DNA from: JBFFSQ01 sp041572275
GTDB taxonomy: Bacteria; Pseudomonadota; Gammaproteobacteria; SZUA-229
Assembly: GCA_041572275.1 (NCBI GenBank)
Contig: JBFFSQ010000002.1
Location: 1 to 64,000 of the forward strand
DNA: 64,000 nt
Direction: 5' to 3'
Part shown: piece by piece, positions 56,251-64,000 of the stretch
How positions within the stretch are numbered: the first letter of the stretch is position 1
How the letters are laid out: each line of letters starts with the position of its first letter
Notes under the pieces: generated by a model
Databases searched by the model: none
Seen by the model: only the letters and a program-made list of their open reading frames with translations
Told to the model about the DNA's origin: nothing
Translations under genes and position numbers: made by a program

Positions 56251-57099
56251 TTAAGGCTTCGCTAGTTGCTTGATCAGTTTAATGGACAACCATAAAAATA
56301 ATAACGGAAACAGAATCGTCTGCACAACGAATACCACGATCATATTCAAGGCATCTTCACTGAGCTGTGCAGCAGTCTGTTTTAAACCATCCAGCTGACG
56401 TTGAAAATCAACAGCATTGGTTGCCGATTCATATATATTTTGGACTTTTTCAACGAAAGACAGTTCCTGCTCAGCATCAACTGGGGAAATGACCGTATTT
56501 TGCTGATTCATGGAATCGGTGGTTTGCTCCAGTTTCAGGCGTGACTCTTCGTACTGTGGTTGTAAAAATACTAAATAGATTCCCTCATTAACAATGGCAA
56601 TCACCGGAATCATAAAACGAATGACGACCAGCACCATTGCCACACGTAACCACATTGATTTTCGAATGCTGACCTGGCTCGGTTGTCGCCACATCGTGTA
56701 TACGGCTACGAACAGAAATAATGAAACCAAAATGCTAAACCAATACCAGGAAGTAATCTGAATAAGAATTCGTTGGACACCAAGTGAAGCACTACTCGCC
56801 AATACCACCCAGGAGAAGCGCTCGATCAGGTCATTGATCGGATCCAGAATCTGCCCAGGGGTAAAGGTCAAACCAACACCCACAGGCTCAACAGCAACCT
56901 CAGTACCCTGTGCTACTGAGATTACTCCATTTAAACCACGGGCAATCCCATAAGCGACCAGCGCGCGTTTAAGTCCCTGCTCGGTATAATTTTCCCCGAT
57001 ATTATCCAACCAATGTAGCTGCGCTGCTAGTACCAATAGCAATGCAAACAGACTCAGCAGAATTTTGGGATAAATGGATACTCTCATACCAGGTTCCAT
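56251..57099 (-). CDS. Membrane protein of unknown function
   Basis: A 282-residue protein with an N-terminal hydrophobic segment (about 8-28), further segments at about 95-135 and 148-175, and a C-terminal one (about 250-272). Between the last two lies a helical soluble region (about 180-245) with FVEKVQNIYESATNAVDFQRQLDGLKQ. I do not recognise the family. The start could instead be the Met at 57087, closer to the hydrophobic segment. It lies 2 bp from genes on both sides. Confidence 0.68.
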   Translation of the reverse strand: MEPGMRVSIYPKILLSLFALLLVLAAQLHWLDNIGENYTEQGLKRALVAYGIARGLNGVISVAQGTEVAVEPVGVGLTFTPGQILDPINDLIERFSWVVLASSASLGVQRILIQITSWYWFSILVSLFLFVAVYTMWRQPSQVSIRKSMWLRVAMVLVVIRFMIPVIAIVNEGIYLVFLQPQYEESRLKLEQTTDSMNQQNTVISPVDAEQELSFVEKVQNIYESATNAVDFQRQLDGLKQTAAQLSEDALNMIVVFVVQTILFPLLFLWLSIKLIKQLAKP

Positions 57100-57101
57100 A
57101 A

Positions 57102-57920
57102 TCAGGTTTTTTGTCCAATGGCGATGATGACATGAGTATCCATTCTGATTTGACCACCATCCAGCAATTCATCAACTTCTGCCAGATGTTGCTCACGAAA
57201 CTGTTCCTGTTGCTCAGGTGTAAGCTGATTCAACAAACCACGATAACCAGCGTTCCACACAACATCCCACCAGTTCTGTGCAGAAGCAATCTCATAGCTC
57301 AGTGGTTCATGATAAAAACGAATGTTATCGATACCAGCAGCATTGAAAACATCCCGAATATTTGTTTCTAAAGCGAGTCGCTTCCATGACAAGTCGGGAA
57401 CTTCCATACCAAATGAGGCATAACGTTCGAGGAACAGACTGGAAAATGGATCAAATGCCTGATCCGTAAAGCTGGAAATTGCAATACGGCCACCAGACTT
57501 AACCGTATCAGCAATATTTTTCATGCCCGACATCATATCAGTCAAAAAGAACAGACCAAAGCTACTGGTTGCTACATCAAAGCTTTGAGCTGGCAAAACT
57601 AGATGATCCAGATCCATATGAATAAACCGGGTATTGGTGAGACCATACTGATCGGCCTTGTCACTGGCCTGAGATAACATCCCGGAAGACAAATCAATCC
57701 CAGTCACCTGCCCGTATGGCATTTTACTGGCTGCTTTCAATGCGACCATTCCAGTTCCAGTACAGACATCCAGCAATTTAAGGTCTTCCGCCAGATCCAG
57801 ATATTTGATCATTAAATTTGCGGTATCAGGAAAAAAAGCCAGTGACGGGTGGTCATAACCTGAGGCGACTGTATCAAACGCGTTTTCAATAATCTGTTTG
57901 TAGTGATGTTGTTCGTCCAT
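57102..57920 (-). CDS. Class I SAM-dependent methyltransferase
   Basis: A 272-residue methyltransferase of the UbiE/Methyltransf_11 type. Motif I is LLDVCTGTGMVALKAA, motif post-I is TGIDLSSGMLSQA, then FDVATSSFGLFFL and the helix-rich RIAISSFTD block. It starts the three-gene minus-strand operon with a membrane protein and a small hypothetical. Substrate unknown; the membrane neighbour hints at a lipid or quinone substrate (weak inference). Confidence 0.9.
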   Translation of the reverse strand: MDEQHHYKQIIENAFDTVASGYDHPSLAFFPDTANLMIKYLDLAEDLKLLDVCTGTGMVALKAASKMPYGQVTGIDLSSGMLSQASDKADQYGLTNTRFIHMDLDHLVLPAQSFDVATSSFGLFFLTDMMSGMKNIADTVKSGGRIAISSFTDQAFDPFSSLFLERYASFGMEVPDLSWKRLALETNIRDVFNAAGIDNIRFYHEPLSYEIASAQNWWDVVWNAGYRGLLNQLTPEQQEQFREQHLAEVDELLDGGQIRMDTHVIIAIGQKT

Positions 57921-58089
57921 CGAGTGTCCTTGTTCATTTATAAAATAAGTTGGTCATTCAAATCCATGAGAGAATCATAAACGTAGATCAAGACAATGTC
58001 AGTGAAAAATATAACATAATTAATATTAGAAAATATCAATAACAAGGAAGACAGAAATCATATTTCTGGCAGGACAACATGACATCTGT

Positions 58090-58121
58090 AAACAAAAAAC
58101 AGAGTGACTGGCACTCTGTTT
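58090..58121 (-). terminator. Rho-independent terminator of the YdcH/DksA-like operon
   Basis: AAACAGAGTG (58097-58106) pairs perfectly with CACTCTGTTT (58112-58121) with a 5-nt loop. Read on the minus strand the stem is followed by TTTTTTG. It lies 28 bp beyond the stop of the DksA/TraR-type gene. Confidence 0.88.
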
Positions 58122-58149
58122 ATAATTCAGCTAGATACAGATAATAAAT

Positions 58150-58491
58150 CTAGGGTTTCGACGCTTCGTCTGCACATTTAACGCAATACTCGGCAAACGG
58201 CACAATCCGTAAACGTTGTTCTGGAATATCTTCACCACAGCGCTTACAAATACCATATTCACCGGATTTAATCCGCAACAGGGCATTATCGATTTTCGAT
58301 ACCATCTGTCGCGACTCTTCCTCTAGCGCATCCAGTACATCATCATTTTCACGCTGAACAACTTGTTCAGCGAAGTCCTTTTCAACCGGCGCATCAATGT
58401 GATGTGTATCCTTATGAATATCGTCCTTACGTTTGGAATAGATAGCCCTTAATTCCAGGAGTTTTTGTTTAAACTCAGCAACATTTTCCAC
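58150..58491 (-). CDS. DksA/TraR-type zinc-finger protein
   Basis: A 113-residue protein with an N-terminal coiled coil (about 5-75) and a C-terminal C4 zinc finger: SGEYGICKRCGEDIPEQRLRIVPFAEYCVKC. The family binds RNA polymerase through the secondary channel with ppGpp. It is shorter than DksA (151) and its coiled-coil tip (DALEEESRQMVSKIDNALLR) differs, so it is more like a YbiI/TraR-type relative. It follows a YdcH-like gene by 19 bp and ends at a strong terminator. Confidence 0.9.
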   Translation of the reverse strand: MENVAEFKQKLLELRAIYSKRKDDIHKDTHHIDAPVEKDFAEQVVQRENDDVLDALEEESRQMVSKIDNALLRIKSGEYGICKRCGEDIPEQRLRIVPFAEYCVKCADEASKP

Positions 58492-58510
58492 AGTGTATCT
58501 CCAGCCGTAT

Positions 58511-58747
58511 TTATGATTTTAATATTTGATGCAATTCATCTTTAAGCTTGAGCCGCTTCATCTTCAAGGTTTCAAGATATTCATCGCTAGTTGGCTGTCC
58601 TTCCATTTCAAGATTTCGTATCTCATCATCCAAAGCGGTATATTGCTCAAGCAAGTGCGCGAAGTGCTTATCCTCCAGTTTCAGGTCATGGATACGATCA
58701 CGATATTCAGGAAATTCGTGTTTTAAGTCATGTTTCTCGCCCAGCAT
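58511..58747 (-). CDS. YdcH family (DUF465) protein
   Basis: A 78-residue helical protein starting MLGEKHDLKHEFPEYRDRIHDLK and ending MKRLKLKDELHQIL, the standard DUF465 pattern of a small antiparallel coiled coil. Function is unknown. The start at 58747 has AGGG 7 nt upstream; the frame is open beyond but without family residues. It is co-directional with the DksA/TraR-like gene 19 bp downstream. Confidence 0.88.
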   Translation of the reverse strand: MLGEKHDLKHEFPEYRDRIHDLKLEDKHFAHLLEQYTALDDEIRNLEMEGQPTSDEYLETLKMKRLKLKDELHQILKS

Positions 58748-58855
58748 CGGTACGCCCTTGTTCAAATCAATCAATGAATACAAGTATAGGTGGCTTTCAT
58801 CAGCAGCTTGTTGATCTCACGCAAACGCTAATCCAATCGTCACTCAGGTTTCATA

Positions 58856-60055
58856 CTAGTAAAATGCAGCCATATCAATCTGGTAGACCTGGGGTGATAC
58901 AGCCTGTCGAATAAAATCATCTGTTTTGGTTAGATCTAATTCTCTTACAGGTATGAGCCGCTTTTTTATGGCACTGTAAATTATTTTCAGCCTCGGCTTA
59001 AGAAGATCAGTTTCTCCTTGCTCTATAACTATACCAACCAGTCCGGAATCCAGTTCAACCAGCGTCCCGACCGGGTAAATGCCCAAACAACGAATAAACT
59101 GTTTCACCTGTACAGGATCAAAATGACTGGAACTCCACTCCAGTAACTTTTTCAATGCCACACTGGGTTCCCACGCACTCTTATATACACGAATAGACGT
59201 CAATGCGTCATACACATCGACAATTGTCGACATCTGTCCTACTGTTGATATTTCATCCCCTGCCAATCCCAATGGATAACCGGTGCCATCGACACGCTCG
59301 TGATGTTGTGCCGCTACATCAAGAGATGCTTGTGTGATCCCCGGCTTGCCTTCCAGCAATTCACGACTATGAACCACATGTGATTTCATAATACTGAATT
59401 CCTCATCACTAAGTTTGCCCGGTTTATTGAGAATTTCGTTTGGGGTTTTCATTTTGCCAATATCATGTAGCAGACCACCGATAGCGACCTGACGTATAGT
59501 ATCCATATCAAGCCCAAGAGCACGACTGAAGGTAATCATCAGCCCTGCCACACTCACTGAGTGCATGAAGGTATACTGGTCCTTGTTCTTGATTCGACTC
59601 AGACTAATCAGGGCATCTTTATTTCGAAAAGCCGATTCGATCATTTTCTCAGATATTGGCTCTATCTGTTCGACTGAAACCTGCTTACCCAGACGTACAT
59701 CCCCCATCAGATTCTGCATCAGACCGTGAGCTTCTGTGTATATTTCTCTGGCCCGGTTTAATTCAGCCGCTACCGGGATTTGCTTTTCCAGATGGGAAAA
59801 TTCTTCAGCAATTTCGCTCGTCTGTACGGCCAAACTGTCCTGTACTTCGACTTGAGTTGGCGCATCTTCGACATCGATGCCTTTACGGGTGTCAATATAT
59901 ACATGTTTTAGACCTGAATTGATGAGCTTATTTAGTGTTTTATCATCTTTAATTTCGAACTGATTGACTAGAAAATTGTGTTCAAACCAGCTGGCATCCA
60001 GATCCTCAATATACATACCCCGTTTTAATTGCTGTACTGATACCTTCTTTTTCAT
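58856..60055 (-). CDS. HD-GYP domain c-di-GMP phosphodiesterase with DUF3391 N-terminus
   Basis: A 399-residue cytoplasmic protein. The N-terminus MKKKVSVQQLKRGMYIEDLDASWFEH is DUF3391. The HD-GYP domain has HSVSVAGLMITFSRALGL, the HD pair in GGLLHDIGKMKTPNEILNKPGKLSDEE, and HHERVDGTGYPLGL as GYP motif. It should hydrolyse c-di-GMP to GMP via pGpG. It was started at ATG 60055; a TTG 24 nt upstream is possible. It complements the GGDEF-EAL protein at 40.8 kb. Confidence 0.93.
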   Translation of the reverse strand: MKKKVSVQQLKRGMYIEDLDASWFEHNFLVNQFEIKDDKTLNKLINSGLKHVYIDTRKGIDVEDAPTQVEVQDSLAVQTSEIAEEFSHLEKQIPVAAELNRAREIYTEAHGLMQNLMGDVRLGKQVSVEQIEPISEKMIESAFRNKDALISLSRIKNKDQYTFMHSVSVAGLMITFSRALGLDMDTIRQVAIGGLLHDIGKMKTPNEILNKPGKLSDEEFSIMKSHVVHSRELLEGKPGITQASLDVAAQHHERVDGTGYPLGLAGDEISTVGQMSTIVDVYDALTSIRVYKSAWEPSVALKKLLEWSSSHFDPVQVKQFIRCLGIYPVGTLVELDSGLVGIVIEQGETDLLKPRLKIIYSAIKKRLIPVRELDLTKTDDFIRQAVSPQVYQIDMAAFY

Positions 60056-60293
60056 ACGTGGTTCTGTTCCAGGTTCCAATATGGAATAAGTTGTTTATTA
60101 GGATTAGCTTATTTCTTTAATAATATTGTTATAGAAGTCAATCATGAAGTTATCAAGTGATAGCTATGAATCTGTTAAGTATAGCTATAATGCATTGACA
60201 AGAAGCTTATGCATTGAGTTTAATTGGACCATTAGATCAGGTCGTCCCCCGAACAATCTTAAACTGATGTAAGCCGAAACAGAGAGCACAACT

Positions 60294-61070
60294 ATGAAAT
60301 ATTGTTTGCAAACATTACTCATCACTAGCATGCTGCTATTTCAAGCTGCTACCCAGGCATCCGATGTCGCCAAGGAAAAACGCTGGGCTGATCAGGTGAT
60401 TGACTCAATCATCGATGGTGAAGCCGAATGGTTACAGGCTGATGGCCATAAATTTTTGGCTATATATACCGAATCCACTAGTGACGAGACCCGCGGAGCA
60501 GTCATTGTAATTCACGGTTCTGGCGCTCATCCAAACTGGGCAGATATAGTATATCCCTTACGCACCGGTCTACCGGAACATGGCTGGGCTACGTTGTCGA
60601 TACAAATGCCGATTCTGGCCAATGATGCTGAACATGCAGCCTATGCACCACTTTTTAATGAAGTAAACCCCAGGCTCACGGCGGCCATTGCCCATCTAAA
60701 GTCAAAAGGTATCAAAACAATCGTCATAGCCGCCCATAGTCTAGGATCGGCGATGTCCAGTCATTACCTGGCCTCTACACAAGCGCACTCCATCACTGCA
60801 TTTGTTGGTATTGGCATGTCACCAAGCGAATTCAAACAAATGAATAATGTTGAGTCACTAAAACATATCTCCATCCCGATACTTGATCTATATGGCAGTG
60901 AGGATCAGGAAAATATCATCAACTCAGCCGAGCTCAGAAAACAAGCGGCTCAGGCTGCTGGTAATAAAAACTATAGTCAGAAAAAAATTAACGGCGCTAA
61001 CCACTTCTTTAATGAAAAGAATGAAATTCTGATCAACACTGTAGCTGATTGGTTGGCAAAACATACATAA
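60294..61070 (+). CDS. DUF3530 family alpha/beta-hydrolase-like protein
   Basis: A 258-residue exported protein (signal peptide ending TQA-S). The core is an alpha/beta hydrolase: GAVIVIHGSGAHPNWADIV (oxyanion), the nucleophile elbow AAHSLGSAMSSHYLA, LDLYGSEDQEN (acid) and NGANHFFNEK (His). It matches DUF3530, periplasmic proteins of unknown substrate. The next gene on the strand (a HExxH protein) begins 87 bp later. Confidence 0.88.
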   Translation: MKYCLQTLLITSMLLFQAATQASDVAKEKRWADQVIDSIIDGEAEWLQADGHKFLAIYTESTSDETRGAVIVIHGSGAHPNWADIVYPLRTGLPEHGWATLSIQMPILANDAEHAAYAPLFNEVNPRLTAAIAHLKSKGIKTIVIAAHSLGSAMSSHYLASTQAHSITAFVGIGMSPSEFKQMNNVESLKHISIPILDLYGSEDQENIINSAELRKQAAQAAGNKNYSQKKINGANHFFNEKNEILINTVADWLAKHT

Positions 61071-61157
61071 GACAACCATGATTCACTAATAGACATCACT
61101 CTCCCTGATTTTTTAACTATACTGATGAATATTAGTTACGTTAACAGGGAGGATGTC

Positions 61158-61571
61158 ATGAACGAGATCATTCTATCGTTGATGTTATGGGTAGGTGACC
61201 ATACACGCTATGATGTTTACCTGCAGCAACCCAATATACTACAGACTACGCAACACAATATGTGTAAAAGCTACGGCATTGATCACAAGGAACGTTGTGA
61301 ATCGATGAAACTGGCTGCTTTCTATAACAAAGAACAAACCATTTATCTAAAAACCAACTTCGAACCTGATAATCCCCACAATCAATCAGAGCTATTGCAT
61401 GAGCTGGTGCATTATATTCAATGGTCTAACAACCTTGAAAAGAACTATTGTCTGGGACAACTTGAGCTGGAGGCCTATATTCTGCAGGATAAATGGCGCA
61501 TCCAAAATGGACTGGAACCACTATTGGATGATTTTAATCGTTTAATGCTAGCAGCTTCTTGCGATGAGTGA
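61158..61571 (+). CDS. Small HExxH (DUF6647-like) protein
   Basis: A 137-residue protein with a zincin-type motif HELVH (residues 81-85) in ELLHELVHYIQWSN, a following GQLELEAYILQDKWRIQNGL that could provide the third ligand (Glu), and four Cys. GGAGG lies 5 nt before the ATG at 61158; the frame is open earlier without support. It resembles DUF6647 proteins. Peptidase activity is possible but unproven. A mildly hydrophobic N-terminus (MNEIILSLMLWVG) may be a short anchor or export signal. Confidence 0.7.
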   Translation: MNEIILSLMLWVGDHTRYDVYLQQPNILQTTQHNMCKSYGIDHKERCESMKLAAFYNKEQTIYLKTNFEPDNPHNQSELLHELVHYIQWSNNLEKNYCLGQLELEAYILQDKWRIQNGLEPLLDDFNRLMLAASCDE

Positions 61572-61652
61572 ACGTCTTTATCAAATCTCTACAAATGAGT
61601 AATCAGTAGTGTCTTCAATTTGAAGTTTATACACTGATTTTTTGTGTAATAT

Positions 61653-62549
61653 TTACGGTATGCAACGACTTCCTCGAACATTTGATTGAGGACATAATTT
61701 GATAACCATGTCAAAATCGTCATTGTAACTGGTGGGTATGGTATTAATATTAATTGACTTGAATCTGGGTAATATCAACTCCCGAATGATATTTGCTTTT
61801 TCTTCACTAATTGAAGAATAAATTATAATTTCCTGTTTATCCGTAGTCACATTCGCAATATTTCGAGACGTTAGTCTAAAACCTTTTGTATCAAACCGCT
61901 GCCGAATATATTCAATATTATCCTGCCAAAGCTGATGATTGTCATCACGATAATGTAACTGAATTCTAAACCGGCTGTTCTCAAGTTTCTTGATCGCTTT
62001 AAGGCGATCTTCTGATTGCTTCTCGATGGTATTAACTCGTTGCAGTGTTTGTTCAAGGCTTAACTGATATTTCGTAATCTTACTTGAGTCAAAGCCTTCT
62101 AGTTCCTTCATTTTGCCATCGATTTCATCCTTCGCCTGGGAAGCTTCTGTATTAAAATTTTGACGTGATCGTTCAATATTCTTGATATCATCAGCAATTT
62201 CCAAATTAGCCTTATCCAGCATTTTTTGATATTCCTCTGAGGCGTTATAGCTACTAAAACCTGCATAGGAAAGTACCGCAACAACGATGGATATGGCCAC
62301 ACTCAGAGCGACAAACTGGTTTTTGACCCAGCTTGTTGCTTTTTCTTCAAATGATTCCAGGGTTTTAAATTTGACCTCTATGGCCTCTTCATTAAGTTCC
62401 TCGCAGATTTTTTTTACCAGCTGGCGAGTGGTCTCTGACACATATTCTTCATTGACATGGTCATCCTCAACCAATTTCATACCACAATGATTACAATAAA
62501 TACTTCCGGTCGGGTTCTGTTGATCACAATGCTTACAGTATATATCCAT
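61653..62549 (-). CDS. Zinc-ribbon, single-pass, coiled-coil protein
   Basis: A 298-residue protein with a cytoplasmic N-terminal zinc ribbon (CKHCDQQNPTGSIYCNHCG), a helical linker, a membrane helix (about 79-100, VALSVAISIVVAVLSYAGF), a long coiled coil (105-195) and a C-terminal alpha/beta domain (FRIQLHYRDDNHQLWQDNIEYIRQRF ... GSRCIP) that looks SPOR-like in length and pattern. Function unknown. The lipoprotein gene at 62571 begins upstream and ends 21 bp before this start, so the pair is probably an operon. Confidence 0.68.
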   Translation of the reverse strand: MDIYCKHCDQQNPTGSIYCNHCGMKLVEDDHVNEEYVSETTRQLVKKICEELNEEAIEVKFKTLESFEEKATSWVKNQFVALSVAISIVVAVLSYAGFSSYNASEEYQKMLDKANLEIADDIKNIERSRQNFNTEASQAKDEIDGKMKELEGFDSSKITKYQLSLEQTLQRVNTIEKQSEDRLKAIKKLENSRFRIQLHYRDDNHQLWQDNIEYIRQRFDTKGFRLTSRNIANVTTDKQEIIIYSSISEEKANIIRELILPRFKSININTIPTSYNDDFDMVIKLCPQSNVRGSRCIP

Positions 62550-62570
62550 AAGGAGCACCTGTTATGGGTC

Positions 62571-63452
62571 TTAACGAGTGACACATTGGCGGCTATTATA
62601 TTCTTCATCCCTGGAAATATCAGACTCTTCTGCCGCGGTCAGTTCATACGTATTTTTAATCAAGTGACGACCTGACAAGTCAAATAACTTTACATGACGA
62701 TGTTTATTATTCATTACCATGCTGGCAATTAATTCTGATGTTGGGTCATAGACTCCATCGTCATTCATATCCAGATAGGTCATATGTTCACTATCATAAT
62801 CAATCGAGTAGGTATCCTGATCCTTACGATCAAGGTTCATAATAATGTCATAGCGCACAACTGATTCCTGGTAAAAAGTTGTCTCTCCCGGTATTCTCGT
62901 CGTGTATAAATTAACATCCAGAGGAAAACAGCCCTGTTCCAGCTGACTCAATGTATAGCGTTGTGGAAAAACCTTGAAATCACCACTCATAAGAATAGCG
63001 TTTGTTTTATCTCTAATAGCAAAAAAACGCCCGGAACCTTCAATAACCATATGCCCTACTTCATCACCTACAAAATGATCGAGATAAACATTGAAGTTAA
63101 TCAGGCCTTCCATGTGTATTTTTCCATCCATCAGTTCATTACGTATACTTTGAATACCATAGTGATTTTTCAGGTATTGCCAGTTAACCGAGCCAAGCAT
63201 GTGAATGAATATTCTATCCATACGCTGATCAAGCGCGTTATTTTTTTTTGAGATATCTCTAATTGATTCTATTTCTGGTGTACTGATAGTAAAGGTTTGC
63301 CTGTAGCTTTCCTGTTGTGACACACGCGCTAACTGGATGGGGACCTGGCGCCAGAATTCATAGGTTTTTTGGGCACAAGACACTAACAGCAGACTTAGGC
63401 TGGCAAGACAGAGCAGCCTGAGGAAATTTCTAACATTTGATGAATACAACAT
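62571..63452 (-). CDS. Lipoprotein of unknown function
   Basis: A 293-residue lipoprotein with lipobox LVSC (Cys about residue 26). The body is largely beta-rich with no recognised domain. An acidic block (YLDMNDDGVYDPTSELI, about 228-244) resembles an EF-hand/dockerin-like calcium loop (DMNDDGVYD). It is followed by the zinc-ribbon/coiled-coil membrane protein and is probably co-transcribed with it. Confidence 0.7.
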   Translation of the reverse strand: MLYSSNVRNFLRLLCLASLSLLLVSCAQKTYEFWRQVPIQLARVSQQESYRQTFTISTPEIESIRDISKKNNALDQRMDRIFIHMLGSVNWQYLKNHYGIQSIRNELMDGKIHMEGLINFNVYLDHFVGDEVGHMVIEGSGRFFAIRDKTNAILMSGDFKVFPQRYTLSQLEQGCFPLDVNLYTTRIPGETTFYQESVVRYDIIMNLDRKDQDTYSIDYDSEHMTYLDMNDDGVYDPTSELIASMVMNNKHRHVKLFDLSGRHLIKNTYELTAAEESDISRDEEYNSRQCVTR

Positions 63453-63654
63453 CTCCGTACTCCTGTATAGAGATAATGCTTATTCAGATTCAAGACAATT
63501 GACATATAATAAAATACATTACTATAAAATCAGGAAATGTCACATAATTATTGATAACAAAATATACATTATCATGCAAGCAGTATTTGACGCTCATTGA
63601 TTTAGTAACAACTTACACATCAGGGTATCTGAATAAACATCAGGTTAGACCAAC

Positions 63655-64000
63655 ATGTCTATATGTATCAAAATTTTCAGTCTACTTCTAACTGTATTGA
63701 TAATTAGCAGTTGTGCTCATTTTGATACATCCGGACCAGACTGGAATGCATTTGAAGCACGTAGTCAAAAGCCGAGTATTAATCTTTTCGTCCAGTCAAC
63801 CGGTACTGGACCACCGATTGTATTACTTCATGGTTTTGCGGCACATAGTTACAGCTGGCGCCATCTCCAGCCACAGTTAACTGCTGATCACACCGTTTTC
63901 ATGCTTGACCTTAAAGGTTTTGGTTTATCACCAAAACCAGACGATGACGCCTATTCAATTTATGATCAGGCTCGTTTAGTCGTTGATTTCATCCGTGATC
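63655..64000 (+). CDS. Alpha/beta-hydrolase lipoprotein, cut by the window edge
   Basis: The first 115 codons of a plus-strand gene running off the window. It begins with a lipoprotein signal (LLLTVLIISSC-AH) and continues with an alpha/beta-hydrolase fold: PPIVLLHGFAAHSYSWRHL (HG oxyanion motif) and VFMLDLKGFGLSPKP. The nucleophile elbow would lie beyond 64000. No ribosome site is strong. Substrate unknown. Confidence 0.82.
   Translation, partial: MSICIKIFSLLLTVLIISSCAHFDTSGPDWNAFEARSQKPSINLFVQSTGTGPPIVLLHGFAAHSYSWRHLQPQLTADHTVFMLDLKGFGLSPKPDDDAYSIYDQARLVVDFIRD

Overview
The window looks like chromosomal DNA from a free-living gammaproteobacterium with moderate-to-low GC. Supporting evidence is the divergent uvrB/aspartate aminotransferase pair followed by tRNA-Asn, gpmI, folD, hisC, a Pil-Chp-like chemosensory operon, a DksA/TraR-type zinc-finger protein, DUF1415, DUF3530 and CopZ-type metallochaperones, and many c-di-GMP and two-component proteins. 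Periplasmic c-type cytochromes suggest respiration. No species can be named from sequence reading alone. I saw no rRNA, CRISPR array, prophage or intact insertion sequence.

Layout. 1-4.5 kb: a membrane protein with a C-terminal zinc-type motif, two c-type cytochromes, a zinc-ribbon protein with a glycine-rich repeat, and small conserved unknowns. 4.5-18.4 kb: mostly housekeeping genes (gpmI, a PlsC-like acyltransferase, a CPA2 antiporter with an RCK domain, a PhnD-like binding protein, folD, hisC, a cold-shock gene, a CopZ-like protein, DUF1415, MOSC), with the eroded remains of selO at 10.2-10.6 kb. 18.4-23.5 kb: a GAF histidine kinase, a probable LCIB-type carbonic anhydrase with a small partner, a secreted phospholipase-A2-like protein, and a lexA gene behind a clear palindrome, followed by a decayed Y-family polymerase gene.

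23.5-35.6 kb: one long minus-strand signalling block. It resembles Pil-Chp (PilG-like and PilH-like receivers, PilI-like CheW, PilJ-like receptor, ChpA-like hybrid CheA). It continues into two more CheW-type proteins and a PAS kinase/NarL-type regulator pair. The CheA-like protein carries an internal array of 28-residue acidic repeats. 36.3-42.8 kb: a multi-PAS hybrid kinase, then a tight set of outer-membrane barrel, short phosphate-binding-like periplasmic protein and GGDEF-EAL protein, which looks like an envelope-to-c-di-GMP pathway.

42.8-64 kb: a DUF4382 lipoprotein, uvrB, aspartate aminotransferase, tRNA-Asn, and a translationally coupled thioredoxin-like/GMC-oxidoreductase operon. Next is a four-gene minus-strand cluster (aldo/keto reductase, small unknown, CULT-domain protein with the cereblon-type tryptophan cage, HIT-like phosphorylase/hydrolase). 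It is followed by a radical SAM protein, a methyltransferase/membrane-protein operon, DksA/TraR-like, YdcH-like and HD-GYP proteins, hydrolases, a zinc-ribbon/coiled-coil membrane protein with a neighbouring lipoprotein, and a truncated alpha/beta-hydrolase at the right edge.

The most unusual items are the CULT operon, the extended Chp-like operon with repeats, the LCIB-like protein, the porin/binding-protein/c-di-GMP operon, and two gene relics (selO and the lexA-linked polymerase) that show ongoing gene loss.
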